Shown here: piece after piece, positions 34,344 through 43,471 of the stretch
Layout of the letters: the number at the start of each line of letters is the position of its first letter
Numbering within the stretch: position 1 is the stretch's first letter
Translations under genes and position numbers: made by a program
Assembly (NCBI GenBank): GCA_021793155.1
Contig: JAJYTF010000008.1
Coordinates: 62,001 to 126,000 of the forward strand
Length of the DNA stretch: 64,000 nt
Direction: 5' to 3'
Origin: Pseudomonadota bacterium
GTDB taxonomy: Bacteria > Pseudomonadota > Alphaproteobacteria > Rhodospirillales > Magnetospirillaceae
The notes under the pieces: generated by a model
What the model saw: the letters and a program-made list of their open reading frames with translations, nothing else
Databases searched by the model: none
What the model was told of the DNA's origin: nothing

Positions 34344-35294
34344 ATGCGGCATGCCACCATTCGGCAAATGCAGATATTCGATGCGGTGGCGCGCCACCTC
34401 AGCTTCTCCCGCGCGGCCGAGGAGCTTCATTTAAGCCAGCCTGCGGTGTCCTTGCAGATCAAACAGTTGGAAGGACTTGCCGGCTTTTCCCTGTTCGAGC
34501 AGATCGGCCGCCGGCTGCATCTGACTGCCGCCGGCGAGGTGTTGATCCGCCATGCCCGCACCATTCTCGGCGCCGTCGCCGATACGGAGGAGGCCGTGAT
34601 GGCCTTGCGCGGTCGTCGGGCTGGTGGCCTACGCATCGCCGTGGTCAGCACGGCCAAGTACTTCGCACCGTCGATGCTGTCTGTCTTTCTGGCCGGCTAT
34701 CCGGGGGTCGAGCTGGGTCTGTCGGTGGCCAACCGCGAGCAGGTGATCGGGCTGTTGAAGGCCAATCAGGTCGATCTCGCTATCATGGGACGCCCGCCTA
34801 CCGATTTCCCGGTATCCGCCCAGCCTTTCGCCAAGCATCCGATGGTGGTGATCGCCAATCCGTCCCATCCACTGACACGGCGTCGCAATCTCACCATCGG
34901 CGCTCTGGCGGGCGAGACCTTCCTACTGCGCGAGCAGGGTTCCGGCACCCGGGTGTTGACCGAGGGGCTGCTGGCCGAACACAACGTCTCGGCCGCACGC
35001 AGCATTGAGATGTCGAGCAACGAGACGATCAAGCAGGCGGTGATGGCGGGCATGGGTATAAGCCTGCTGTCGCGGCACACCATCGGCCTCGAAGTGTCAA
35101 ATGGACTGCTGTCGATCCTCGATGTCGAAGGTCTGCCGGTCATGCGGGAATGGTACATCGTCCATCGGGAAGGCAAGCAGTTGCTGCCCGTTGCCGGGGC
35201 CTTCGTCGACTTCCTGGCGAAGGAGGGGGCGCGCCGGGTGGAGGAGGCGACGCGCTGTCTGCCGCCGCGCCGACGGCGGAGCCGTAGTTCGTAA
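34344..35294 (+). CDS. cbbR: CbbR, LysR-type activator of Calvin-cycle genes
   Basis: The 316-residue regulator has an N-terminal winged helix (ATIRQMQIFDAVARHLSFSR, then AAEELHLSQPAVSLQIKQLE) and the effector domain with MGRPPTDFPVSAQPFAKHP and LREQGSGTRVLTEGLLAEH, which are typical of CbbR. Position is also typical: divergent from the cbb operon and just upstream of cbbM. It senses metabolites such as NADPH or RuBP in other species. Confidence 0.93.
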   Translation: MRHATIRQMQIFDAVARHLSFSRAAEELHLSQPAVSLQIKQLEGLAGFSLFEQIGRRLHLTAAGEVLIRHARTILGAVADTEEAVMALRGRRAGGLRIAVVSTAKYFAPSMLSVFLAGYPGVELGLSVANREQVIGLLKANQVDLAIMGRPPTDFPVSAQPFAKHPMVVIANPSHPLTRRRNLTIGALAGETFLLREQGSGTRVLTEGLLAEHNVSAARSIEMSSNETIKQAVMAGMGISLLSRHTIGLEVSNGLLSILDVEGLPVMREWYIVHREGKQLLPVAGAFVDFLAKEGARRVEEATRCLPPRRRRSRSS

Positions 35295-35314
35295 ATTGCT
35301 AAAATAAGTAAAAC

Positions 35315-35359
35315 CAAATGGCATTCGCAAAAATCTTTTGTTCGCGCTTATGCCATTTG
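35315..35359. promoter_or_regulatory. Inverted repeat upstream of cbbM (candidate CbbR site)
   Basis: CAAATGGCAT (35315-35324) and ATGCCATTTG (35350-35359) form perfect 10-bp arms 25 bp apart. They lie 53-97 bp before the cbbM start. LysR regulators bind such dyads, so this is a plausible CbbR operator for RuBisCO; it is not a close copy of the TNA-N7-TNA element near cbbR. Confidence 0.5.
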
Positions 35360-35411
35360 CGCTGTAGGGTTTCTTCGGTCAATGCAAAGAATGCAAGGCA
35401 GGAGAGAGGAC

Positions 35412-36791
35412 ATGGACCAGTCTGGCCGCTACGTGAATCTGAAGCTGCAAGAGGCCGAGCTTATCGCAGGCGGTGAGCATGTGCTGTGCGCCTATATCAT
35501 GCGGCCGAAGGCGGGCCACGGTTTCGTCGAAACGGCTGCCCATTTTGCCGCCGAATCGTCGACCGGCACCAATGTGGAGGTCTGCACCACCGACGATTTC
35601 ACCCGCGGGGTTGACGCCCTGGTCTACCAGGTCGACGAAGCCCAGGGGCTGATGAAAATCGCCTATCCTATCGCCTTGTTCGACCGCAACATCACCGACG
35701 GGCGGGCAATGATCGCCTCGTTCCTGACCCTGACCATCGGCAACAACCAGGGTATGGGCGACGTCGAATATGCCAAGATGCACGACTTTTACATCCCGCC
35801 CAAATATTTGAACCTGTTCGACGGTCCGGCGGTGAACATCGCCGAGATGTGGCGGGTTCTCGGCCGCCCGACGGTCGATGGCGGCCTCGTCGTCGGTACC
35901 ATCATCAAGCCGAAGCTGGGGCTGCGTCCGCGTCCCTTTGCCGACGCCTGCCATGCCTTCTGGCTGGGCGGCGACTTCATCAAGAATGACGAGCCGCAGG
36001 GCAACCAGGTCTTCGCGCCGTTCAAGGAAACCATCCGACTGGTCGCCGACGCCATGCGCCGCGCCCAGGATGAAACCGGCCAGGCCAAGCTTTTCTCGGC
36101 CAACGTCACGGCCGATGATCCGTGGGAGACCGTCGCTCGCGGCGAATATATCCTCGAGACCTTCGGTGAAAATGCCAACCATGTGGCGTTCCTGGTCGAC
36201 GGCTATGTGGCCGGGCCGGCCGCGGTGACCACGGTGCGCCGCCGCTTCCCCGGGCAGTTCCTCCACTACCACCGGGCTGGCCACGGCGCAGTAACCTCGC
36301 CGCAGGCGAAGCGTGGCTATACCGCCTTCGTGCTGTCGAAAATGTCTCGACTTCAGGGCGCATCCGGCATCCATACCGGCACCATGGGGTTCGGCAAGAT
36401 GGAGGGCGAAGCCTCCGACCGCGCGATGGCCTACATGCTGGAGCGCGACGTCGCCGACGGTCCCTACTTCCGGCAGGAATGGCTGGGTCTGAAGGCTACC
36501 ACGCCCATCATCTCGGGCGGCATGAATGCGCTGCGGCTGCCGGGCTTCTTCCACAACCTCGGGCACGCCAACGTCATCCAGACTTCGGGCGGCGGCGCCT
36601 TCGGACATGTGGATGGTCCGGTTGCCGGCGCCAAGTCGCTGCGCCAGGCCTGGGAGGCGTGGGCTGCCGGTGTCGATCTTGTCGATTACGCACGTGACCA
36701 TCGCGAACTGGCCCGGGCCTTCGTCTCGTTCCAGGCCGACGCCGATCGGCTCTATCCGCGCTGGCGCGAGGTTCTACAGGTCGCGGCCTGA
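35412..36791 (+). CDS. cbbM: Form II RuBisCO large subunit
   Basis: The 459-residue enzyme fixes CO2 on RuBP and works without a small subunit. Catalytic residues fall at the Rhodospirillum rubrum numbers: Lys166 in TIIKPKLG, and the metal site Lys191, Asp193 and Glu194 in [12 protein letters not shown]. The loop-6 lysine is in [10 protein letters not shown]. No deviation in active-site motifs was seen. The start at ATG 35412 follows ribosome site GGAGAGAGG; the upstream in-frame start at 35382 lacks support. cbbQ and cbbO do not follow. Confidence 0.97.
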   Translation: MDQSGRYVNLKLQEAELIAGGEHVLCAYIMRPKAGHGFVETAAHFAAESSTGTNVEVCTTDDFTRGVDALVYQVDEAQGLMKIAYPIALFDRNITDGRAMIASFLTLTIGNNQGMGDVEYAKMHDFYIPPKYLNLFDGPAVNIAEMWRVLGRPTVDGGLVVGTIIKPKLGLRPRPFADACHAFWLGGDFIKNDEPQGNQVFAPFKETIRLVADAMRRAQDETGQAKLFSANVTADDPWETVARGEYILETFGENANHVAFLVDGYVAGPAAVTTVRRRFPGQFLHYHRAGHGAVTSPQAKRGYTAFVLSKMSRLQGASGIHTGTMGFGKMEGEASDRAMAYMLERDVADGPYFRQEWLGLKATTPIISGGMNALRLPGFFHNLGHANVIQTSGGGAFGHVDGPVAGAKSLRQAWEAWAAGVDLVDYARDHRELARAFVSFQADADRLYPRWREVLQVAA

Positions 36792-36799
36792 TCGGGCCC

Positions 36800-36827
36800 A
36801 GGGGCCGGTCTCTTTCGGCTGGCCCCT
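36800..36827 (+). terminator. Hairpin after cbbM
   Basis: AGGGGCC (36800-36806) and GGCCCCT (36821-36827) form a 7-bp GC-rich stem nine bases after the cbbM stop. No long T-run follows, so it may act as a transcript-stabilising or weak terminating structure. Confidence 0.4.
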
Positions 36828-36911
36828 CCATCCCTCTTGATGGGTGCCCTTGATCGAGAGTAGGGTCTGCCCCGTTGCCGCTGCGGCAGGCATGGGATAA
36901 GGCAAGGCAAA

Positions 36912-37607
36912 GTGCAATTCTCACGGCATCGCCTGGGCATGGCGGGACTGATTATCATTCTGTCCCTGGCTTCCGGCATGGCAGTGGCCGAGACCGCCAA
37001 GAAGAAGGACAGCTCGGCCTCTTACGACAACAATCCGACCATCGGCGTCCTTGGCGGGCACCGGCCTGACGCCGAGACGGTGGCGCCGGTCGAGCGCCAT
37101 CGGGCTCCTTCGGCGCCGATTGCCGCTCCGGCGTTGCCGAAGGTGGAAGCTGAGACGCCGCAGGTCAACCTGGCTCCAACCGCACCTCTTCCGGCTGCGC
37201 CGCGGCCCGATGTGGCACCGGAAGGGGCGCCTGCGGGCATGCCCTCGGCGGGGCCGACGGTCGCGTCTTTGACGCCGCCCACCGGGTTCCTGCCAACGCA
37301 TCCGTTTCTCAGTGGCCTGGTGGCCGGGCTGGTCGGCACCGGCCTCGGCTCGCTGCTCTACGGCGGCCCGATGATGGGCGACGAATCCGCTGCGATGATC
37401 GGCTTCGTCATCCGTATCGCCGTTTTCGGCCTTGCCTTGGTGCTTGCGCTAAGGGCCATTGCCGGCGTGATCAACCGAAGCTCTGATGACCGGCCGCCCA
37501 GGTCATCCCATCAGCGCCGCGAGCCGACTTTCGATCGGCATGACGATACATTCGCCGGCCGCCGCGAACCTCATTTCAGCCGCCGGTCGGCGGGACGAGG
37601 CGATTAG
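36912..37607 (+). CDS. Secreted/membrane protein with Tim44-like N-terminal layout
   Basis: The 231-residue protein starts with a signal peptide (LGMAGLIIILSLASGMAVAE), then a proline/alanine-rich linker of about 90 residues. A glycine-rich membrane segment (FLSGLVAGLVGTGLGSLLYGG) and a second one (IGFVIRIAVFGLALVLALRAIAG, positions about 165-187) follow, and the tail is Arg/His-rich. The layout resembles the front part of bacterial Tim44-like proteins, but the Tim44 domain itself is absent. Function unknown. The gene follows cbbM by 120 bp. Confidence 0.55.
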   Translation: MQFSRHRLGMAGLIIILSLASGMAVAETAKKKDSSASYDNNPTIGVLGGHRPDAETVAPVERHRAPSAPIAAPALPKVEAETPQVNLAPTAPLPAAPRPDVAPEGAPAGMPSAGPTVASLTPPTGFLPTHPFLSGLVAGLVGTGLGSLLYGGPMMGDESAAMIGFVIRIAVFGLALVLALRAIAGVINRSSDDRPPRSSHQRREPTFDRHDDTFAGRREPHFSRRSAGRGD

Positions 37608-37615
37608 TCGTCGGG

Positions 37616-38053
37616 CTAAACCACGACCGATTGGACCCACTCCGCCTTGAACGCCATGCGAATGCCCATCTCCAGGTCCTTGACCGCCGTCCTGGTCAGA
37701 TTGGCGGCAAGGGGGGTGCCGTCGGAATAGGCTGATTTCTGCAGCGAGATGGTCAGGCAGGGCGCGGGTTCGCCGCGGACCATGCTTTGCGTGATCGCCG
37801 ACTCCACCTTGGCGACATCTTTCCGCAAGATCCCTTCCAGCATTCTGTGTAACAGGCTTTTGCCGTTCTGGGTAACGTTGGAAAAGACGGTTACCGAGTC
37901 CTTTCTTGTCTCAAACAGTTTCTTTGCCAGCAGGCTGTTTTGCTGGCCTGGTTCAGCCCCGAGTTTCTGGTACAGACTCTTCAGTTCTTCCGGCGCGGTC
38001 GGAGGGCCGATGATGAAGCTCGCTTGCGAGGCCTTGATGACGTCGGCGGTCAT
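37616..38053 (-). CDS. Hypothetical soluble protein
   Basis: The 145-residue protein has no signal or membrane segment and a single cysteine (GEPAPCLTISLQ). Predicted helical parts include TAPEELKSLYQKLGAEPGQQ and SLLHRMLEGILRKDVAKVES. I do not recognise a family. It is divergent from the OsmC gene and converges with the preceding gene with an 8-bp gap. The reading frame is preferred because the opposite strand has only frames that look like shadows. Confidence 0.5.
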   Translation of the reverse strand: MTADVIKASQASFIIGPPTAPEELKSLYQKLGAEPGQQNSLLAKKLFETRKDSVTVFSNVTQNGKSLLHRMLEGILRKDVAKVESAITQSMVRGEPAPCLTISLQKSAYSDGTPLAANLTRTAVKDLEMGIRMAFKAEWVQSVVV

Positions 38054-38177
38054 GGAATCTCACATATCCAGTTGCCCCGCAACAATCCAGGAAGAGGGGG
38101 AGCCAGGTCAAGAGCTTGACGTGCTCGGACCGGCGGAGGCAGGCTCTTGTCTGGTTGAAACTTGTTGGGGGCGTGGG

Positions 38178-38690
38178 ATGGACGCCGAGGATCTGCGCGC
38201 CATGCAGGCGCCGCTCAAGGAAAAGTATCGCGAGAATGCCGAGTCGGCCGTGATCACCCTGACGGCACGGGGGGGCCTGGACGATGCCGCCATCGCCTGC
38301 AACGTGGAGACGGGAAAGGCCCTGGTGAAAGCCGGCTTGCATCCCGCCACCGGCGGCGACGGCAGCTTGGCCTGCTCAGGCAACATGCTGCTTGAAGCCC
38401 TGGTCGCCTGCGCCGGAGTGACGCTGAAGGCGGTGGCGACGGCGCTTGGCATGACACTAAGCGGCGGCACCGTCACGGCCGAGGGTGATCTGGATTTCCG
38501 CGGCACCTTGGGCGTCGCCAAGGATGCGCCGGTTGGGTTTCGTGCAATCCGGCTGAAATTCGACCTGATGACCGACGAACCGGCCGAGCGTATTGCCACG
38601 CTGACCAAGTTGACTGAACGCTACTGCGTGGTATTCCAGACACTGAACAGCCCGCCGCAATTGTCGTTGGATGTCGAGACCCATGTCTGA
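38178..38690 (+). CDS. OsmC-family protein
   Basis: The 170-residue member of the OsmC/Ohr fold has two cysteines at the usual peroxidatic and resolving places (LLEALVACAGVTLKAVA and KLTERYCVVFQTL). OsmC proteins reduce organic hydroperoxides with thiols; related ones handle persulfide. ATG 38178 follows GGGGGCGTGGG. It overlaps the next gene by 8 bp, so the two form a small operon. Confidence 0.82.
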   Translation: MDAEDLRAMQAPLKEKYRENAESAVITLTARGGLDDAAIACNVETGKALVKAGLHPATGGDGSLACSGNMLLEALVACAGVTLKAVATALGMTLSGGTVTAEGDLDFRGTLGVAKDAPVGFRAIRLKFDLMTDEPAERIATLTKLTERYCVVFQTLNSPPQLSLDVETHV

Positions 38691-39117
38691 ACTGATATCG
38701 ATGGAATGCCTGGATGCCAAGATCCGGCGGATTCTATCCTCGGTGCGGAGTATTGCCCTGGTGGGTGCCTCACCCAGTCCCGACCGGCCCAGCCACCAGG
38801 TAATGCGGTTCCTGCAGGCCAAGGGATATCGGGTGTTCCCGGTAAATCCGGGACTTGCCGGACAAACCCTCCTGGGTGAAATGGTGTACGGTTCGCTCGG
38901 CGAAATTCCCGCGCCCATCGACATGGTCGACCTGTTCCGTGCGTCGGCTTTCGTTCCACCTTTGGTGGACGACGCCATCGCCGTTGGCGCCAAGGTGGTG
39001 TGGATGCAGATCGGGGTCCACCATGACCCCGCTGCGGCCAAGGCCGAGGCCGCAGGGCTCGATGTGGTCATGGACCGCTGCCCCAAGATCGAGTTTGCCA
39101 GGCTGAGGCTGGCCTGA
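38683..39117 (+). CDS. CoA-binding domain protein (YccU-like)
   Basis: This Rossmann-fold protein of 144 residues has SIALVGASPSPDRPSHQVM, LQAKGYRVFPVNPGLAGQ and AIAVGAKVVWMQIGVHHDP, which define the small CoA-binding (YccU) family. The function is not settled; such genes often pair with OsmC or O-acetylhomoserine genes. The Cys in MDRCPKIEFARL near the C-terminus is conserved in this group. ATG 38683 overlaps the OsmC stop; ATG 38671 is also possible. Confidence 0.82.
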   Translation: MSELISMECLDAKIRRILSSVRSIALVGASPSPDRPSHQVMRFLQAKGYRVFPVNPGLAGQTLLGEMVYGSLGEIPAPIDMVDLFRASAFVPPLVDDAIAVGAKVVWMQIGVHHDPAAAKAEAAGLDVVMDRCPKIEFARLRLA

Positions 39118-39247
39118 ATCTTCGGCAATTCCTGTGCTACCATGCTGCAGGGGGCAGTCCTGACGCCTGGAATCCAGGCGTCAGGTCAATTGAGCCCCCA
39201 ACCTGTGGAATTGTGCTGAGAATCTGGCGGACTGACCGAGACGATCC

Positions 39248-39904
39248 ATGGCCGACGACGATAAGCGGACCGACCCGATGAACACCCCCGCAATGCGGGT
39301 GCTGATGCGGATGCCAAGCCCGTCCGAGGCGCCGGCGCCCGGCGGTGCCGATAGGCCTGCCCTCGACAGGCCTCTTTCGTCTAAGCCAAGAGCCGGCAAG
39401 CCGCCGACCGAGGAGCCGTCGAAGCAGGCGGTCCATGATCGCGCCAAGATGTTCGAGGCCGTCCTGAAAGCCAAGCCGGCGGACCTTCCGACTGTCGAGC
39501 CGCCTGCCGAAGAAGCGGAGAAGCCGAAGACGCCGCGCGATCTGTTGTACCGTGGCAGCGTTTTTACCTTCCGACCGCTTGGCCCGCCACCGGGACAGGA
39601 ACGCCGAAACGGCGTGATCGAGCGCTGGCAGGCCGATTCCAGTGTCGACGGCTGCGCCTTCAGCGTGGTGATCCGGGAATATTACGACGGGCGTTTCACC
39701 CCTTGGTCCCTCGAAAGCATTTTTTTCGGCGACTTTCTTCAGGCCGCTACCACCGGGGTAATCGCCGGGTTGCTGGAGGCACGGTGGGTCAAGGAGCAGT
39801 GGCTTCACCAGCAGACACGGCAGAAATTCTTGCTGTTCGTCATCCCCGCCGTAGCGCTCGTTGCTGCCATCGTCGGTTTCATCATCGGCCTGCGGCACGC
39901 CTGA
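39248..39904 (+). CDS. Hypothetical protein with C-terminal membrane anchor
   Basis: The 218-residue protein has a proline- and charge-rich N-terminal half (residues 1-100, probably disordered) and a compact middle part (LLYRGSVFTFRPLGPPPGQE to IREYYDGRFTPWSLESIFFG). One C-terminal membrane helix (FLLFVIPAVALVAAIVGFIIG) would anchor it with the bulk in the cytoplasm. No family recognised. It lies 11 bp before the AEC transporter gene. Confidence 0.6.
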   Translation: MADDDKRTDPMNTPAMRVLMRMPSPSEAPAPGGADRPALDRPLSSKPRAGKPPTEEPSKQAVHDRAKMFEAVLKAKPADLPTVEPPAEEAEKPKTPRDLLYRGSVFTFRPLGPPPGQERRNGVIERWQADSSVDGCAFSVVIREYYDGRFTPWSLESIFFGDFLQAATTGVIAGLLEARWVKEQWLHQQTRQKFLLFVIPAVALVAAIVGFIIGLRHA

Positions 39905-39914
39905 AAGACCTCTC

Positions 39915-40796
39915 ATGGCCCTGTTGTCCGGCTTGGCCGCGGTCATTATTCCGGTCTTGCTGATGTCCTTCGCTGGCTACCTGTGGGGCCGGCGCCGATT
40001 GGCATTCGACCAGGAACTGGTGACCAATCTGGTGACCTTGGTGGGGGCACCCAGCCTGGTCTTCACCACGCTGACCAAGATCCACCTGCCGGCCGTCCAG
40101 GTGGCGATGGTTGGTGGCGCAGCCGTCGGGTGCATGGTGCTGTTCGCCGCCGTCGCCGCCGGCGGGCTGATCGCGGCACGGTTGCCGCTCAACGTCTATC
40201 TGCCCTCCCTCGTGTTTCCGAATATCGGCAATATGGGGCTGCCGGTCTGCCTGTTCGCCTTCGGCGAGGATGGACTGGCACTGGCCATGATTTATTTCAC
40301 GGTCGTCACCATCGGCCAATTCACCTTGGGTCCCGCCATCGCCGCCGGTCGCTTTCGGCCTGGTCTGCTGCTCAAGGCGCCCTTCCTGCCGGCCGTGGTC
40401 GCTGCCATGGCGGTCAATGCCTTTGGCGTGACGGTACCGCAATGGCTGGTGAATACAGCTTCTCTCGCATCGGGGCTGACCATTCCGCTGATGCTGATGG
40501 CCCTTGGCGTGGCGCTGGCCGAACTAAGAGTGGCCAACCTGCGGCGCGCTCTGGTGCTGTCGGCCGCTCGGCTGGTGCTTGGTGGTGGCGGGGGCTGGCT
40601 GGTCTGTCTGTTCTTCGGCCTGGATGGGGTGGCACGAGGCGTCGTGGTCGTTGAAAGCGCCATGCCGGTGGCCGTCTTCAACTATCTGTTCGCCCGGCTG
40701 TACGGTGATCAGCCGGAAGAGGTGGCGGGAATGGTGCTGGTTTCGACTGTGCTGTCCTACCTCACACTGCCTCTGCTGGTTGCCGCGGTGACGTAG
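39915..40796 (+). CDS. AEC-family transporter
   Basis: This inner-membrane carrier of 293 residues has about ten helices and the AEC (auxin efflux carrier/malonate permease) pattern: FAGYLWGRRRLAFDQE, VTLVGAPSLVFTTLT, VFPNIGNMGLPVCLFAFGE and ASGLTIPLMLMALGVALAE. The substrate is unknown; small carboxylates are common in the family. It converges with the chemotaxis gene, their stops being only two bases apart. Confidence 0.85.
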   Translation: MALLSGLAAVIIPVLLMSFAGYLWGRRRLAFDQELVTNLVTLVGAPSLVFTTLTKIHLPAVQVAMVGGAAVGCMVLFAAVAAGGLIAARLPLNVYLPSLVFPNIGNMGLPVCLFAFGEDGLALAMIYFTVVTIGQFTLGPAIAAGRFRPGLLLKAPFLPAVVAAMAVNAFGVTVPQWLVNTASLASGLTIPLMLMALGVALAELRVANLRRALVLSAARLVLGGGGGWLVCLFFGLDGVARGVVVVESAMPVAVFNYLFARLYGDQPEEVAGMVLVSTVLSYLTLPLLVAAVT

Positions 40797-40798
40797 CT

Positions 40799-41995
40799 TC
40801 ACACTGCCTTGATGTCGGCCAACACCCGCTCGACGCTGTCGCGCAGGCCGGTCGCTTCGCCGGCCAGGTCGTCGGCGATGCCGTTCATCGCGCCGGCCAA
40901 CCGGTGAGTTTCAGCCGCAGCCTGCGATACCTCGGAAATGTTGCCGGCGACCAGGGCGTTGCCTTCCGCGGCCTCTTGCACGCTGCGCGCGATCTCCCGT
41001 GTGGCGGCCGTCTGCTCCTCGACGGCGGTGGCGATGGAGGTCACCACTTCGCTGACGCGGCCGATGGTTTCCATCACCGAGCGGGTCGCTTCGACGGCCG
41101 AATGGGTTGAGTTCTGGATGCCTGCCACCTGTTCGGAGATATCCCCCGTCGCCCGGGCGGTCTGATTGGCCAAGCTCTTGACTTCGTTGGCAACCACGGC
41201 GAAGCCTTTCCCGGCCTCTCCCGCCCGCGCCGCCTCGATGGTAGCGTTCAGCGCCAGGAGATTGGTCTGGCTGGCGATGTCGTTGATCAGCGTAATGATT
41301 GCGCCGATCTTTTGCGCTGCCTCGTCCAATGACAGGATCAGATCATTGGCCCGTCCGATGCCGGCTACCGCCTGATCGGCGATCCGGCTGGTCTCCGTCA
41401 CATGTCGGGCGATTTCCTCGGTCGAGGCGCTCAATTCCTCCGCCGCGCTGGCGACGGTTTGTACATTTGCCGCTGCCGTGCCAGCGGCGTCGGCCACGGC
41501 GGCGCTGCGTCGGCTGGCTTGGTCGGCGGCCGAGCCGAGGCCGGCCGAGACGGAGCGGGCCTGTTCGACGCTGGATGTCACAGAAGTCATCTTTGATCGT
41601 ACCGCGGCGTCAAAGTCGAGCAGCAGCGACATGCGCTTGCGTGACTTTTCCAGGCCGCGTTCCTGTTCGCCCACCTTGGCCTTCTGCTCATCGACCAGTC
41701 CGGCCATGCGCTGCCGCAATTGGTCGATGCCGCGGGCCACTTGGCCGAGAGCGTCCTGGCGTAGCGTGCCTTCGACCGGCCGTTCCAAATTTCCGGCGGC
41801 CAGACGCTCGATGTCCCGGGTGAGAACCCGGAGGTCCTGCCCGGAGGCGGTGAACACCACAGCAAGAGCACCGGCGCCGGCAAGCAAAATCAGGCCGATG
41901 CCGAGCGTTGATGGTGTATTTATTGCGATCTCGACCACCAGGGACGCCGCAATCAAGCCAATAACTGCACTGATGGGTTTTGTTCTGTTGTCCAT
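40799..41995 (-). CDS. Methyl-accepting chemotaxis protein without a periplasmic sensor domain
   Basis: The 398-residue receptor has two close membrane helices ([16 protein letters not shown] and [19 protein letters not shown]), a HAMP-like segment ([20 protein letters not shown]) and the signalling domain with the hairpin tip [20 protein letters not shown] and [20 protein letters not shown]. With almost no periplasmic loop it would sense an internal or membrane-linked cue. It lies 62 bp downstream of the GH4 gene on the same strand. Confidence 0.9.
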   Translation of the reverse strand: MDNRTKPISAVIGLIAASLVVEIAINTPSTLGIGLILLAGAGALAVVFTASGQDLRVLTRDIERLAAGNLERPVEGTLRQDALGQVARGIDQLRQRMAGLVDEQKAKVGEQERGLEKSRKRMSLLLDFDAAVRSKMTSVTSSVEQARSVSAGLGSAADQASRRSAAVADAAGTAAANVQTVASAAEELSASTEEIARHVTETSRIADQAVAGIGRANDLILSLDEAAQKIGAIITLINDIASQTNLLALNATIEAARAGEAGKGFAVVANEVKSLANQTARATGDISEQVAGIQNSTHSAVEATRSVMETIGRVSEVVTSIATAVEEQTAATREIARSVQEAAEGNALVAGNISEVSQAAAETHRLAGAMNGIADDLAGEATGLRDSVERVLADIKAV

Positions 41996-42057
41996 TATCT
42001 GCTGGCCTCGGTTCGCAGGTGTTCGCTCGTGGCGTGTGACTGGCTCGGTTGTCTGGT

Positions 42058-43341
42058 TTATACGCAGGGTCTGATGTAAGGCTTGTTCACTTCCCACAAT
42101 TCGTCAAGGATTTGCGTGGCGGCAGTTGTAGAATTTATCACGGGATCAATCAGTAGGGCCTGCAAGGCCAGTTCTTTCGACGCGTGGATCGCCGCCTCGA
42201 CGGCCAGTTGCTGAACCCCGGCCTGGACCTTCAGCATATTGGCGATAGGTTCGGGAAGTGGGCCCAGCGAGACTGGGTGAACACCCGCGGCGTCGGCCAT
42301 CAGCGGCACCTCGACTGCCAGATCCGCCGGCAGGTTGGGAATCACGCCGCGATTGCAGACGATGCCGGATTCGATGAAGCGCTTCTGGTTGTGCAGAATG
42401 CCGGCGATGACCGCGACGACCCGCTCACCCCAGGACTCCTGCGACCATTCGTCGAGAGGCGGGGTGGTGCCGGCGATCACGCCCTCGATCAGGGCCTTGA
42501 GCCGTTCGCGACCGCGCTCGTCTTCCTCGAAGTCGAAGCCGTTCTCGCCGGCCTCCCAGCCATAGGGCAGGAACTCGCCAGTGTGGTCGTCGCTGCAGCT
42601 TGGCCATAGACCGAAGGCGTGGAAGAGTTTGCGGACCAGGGGCGTAAAGGACGGGTCGTAGGTCTTCTCCTTTTCCCGGAGCAGCGGGTAGAGGTCGCGC
42701 CCGGTGCGCCGTTCGTGCAGATGCATGATCCATTGGAAATGGTTCAGTCCAGCTCCCCAGAGATCCACCTCGGCTTCCGGCATGCCGAGGATCTGGCAAA
42801 TGAACCAGCGGGCCAGGAATAGCCCGTGGCACATTCCCAGGGACCTGATCCGGCTGTAGCGGCTCAAGCCAAGCACGATGCGGCTTTCAGGGTTGGACAG
42901 GTTGATGAACAGGGCATCAGGGCAAAGCTCTTCGACGTCGCGGGCGATATCGAAGATCAACGGCATGGTTCGCAGGGTGAAGAACAGGCCGCCCGGGCCC
43001 CCGTTTTCACCGAGGGTGTGGCGGATGCCATATTTTTTTGGCACCTCGAAATCCAGCTTCCATAGACGGTTGCGGTCGATGGCCGCCGCATTGACGACGA
43101 AAGCGGCGCCATCGAGGGCCACCCGGCGGTCGGTGGTCCGCTCGATCTTCAGGCCGGCGCCACCCCGGCGATTGAGGATCTCGGCCAGATCGGCCATGCG
43201 CCCGAGCGCGTCCGGGTTGATGTCGACCAACGTGAGGGTGCTACCGGCCAAGTCCTTGCTGTTGAACAGGTCGCGGTACATGGACAGGCCGAAAGCTGCT
43301 CCGCCCGCACCGATGAAAACGATCTTCGTGGTATTGGTCAT
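42058..43341 (-). CDS. Glycoside hydrolase family 4 (alpha-galactosidase/alpha-glucosidase-like)
   Basis: The 427-residue NAD- and Mn-dependent enzyme has the N-terminal Rossmann motif [19 protein letters not shown], the [10 protein letters not shown] segment, metal ligands in GMCHG (Cys) and [11 protein letters not shown] (His), and a C-terminal part [27 protein letters not shown] is typical of the MelA/AglA side of the family. The sugar is unknown. The gene is flanked by two chemotaxis receptors on the same strand. ATG 43341 is chosen; ATG 43350 is possible. Confidence 0.87.
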   Translation of the reverse strand: MTNTTKIVFIGAGGAAFGLSMYRDLFNSKDLAGSTLTLVDINPDALGRMADLAEILNRRGGAGLKIERTTDRRVALDGAAFVVNAAAIDRNRLWKLDFEVPKKYGIRHTLGENGGPGGLFFTLRTMPLIFDIARDVEELCPDALFINLSNPESRIVLGLSRYSRIRSLGMCHGLFLARWFICQILGMPEAEVDLWGAGLNHFQWIMHLHERRTGRDLYPLLREKEKTYDPSFTPLVRKLFHAFGLWPSCSDDHTGEFLPYGWEAGENGFDFEEDERGRERLKALIEGVIAGTTPPLDEWSQESWGERVVAVIAGILHNQKRFIESGIVCNRGVIPNLPADLAVEVPLMADAAGVHPVSLGPLPEPIANMLKVQAGVQQLAVEAAIHASKELALQALLIDPVINSTTAATQILDELWEVNKPYIRPCV

Positions 43342-43471
43342 GGAACGCATCCCGTCGATTGCCGCCCGATTATAACGTCGGGAGAGGATAGCGCTCCTAA
43401 CAGATTTCTTCAGGCCCGGGGATCAAGAGCAGGTTCGTCCTTTCCATTCCTGCCCTGCGCCCCGGCAAGCC

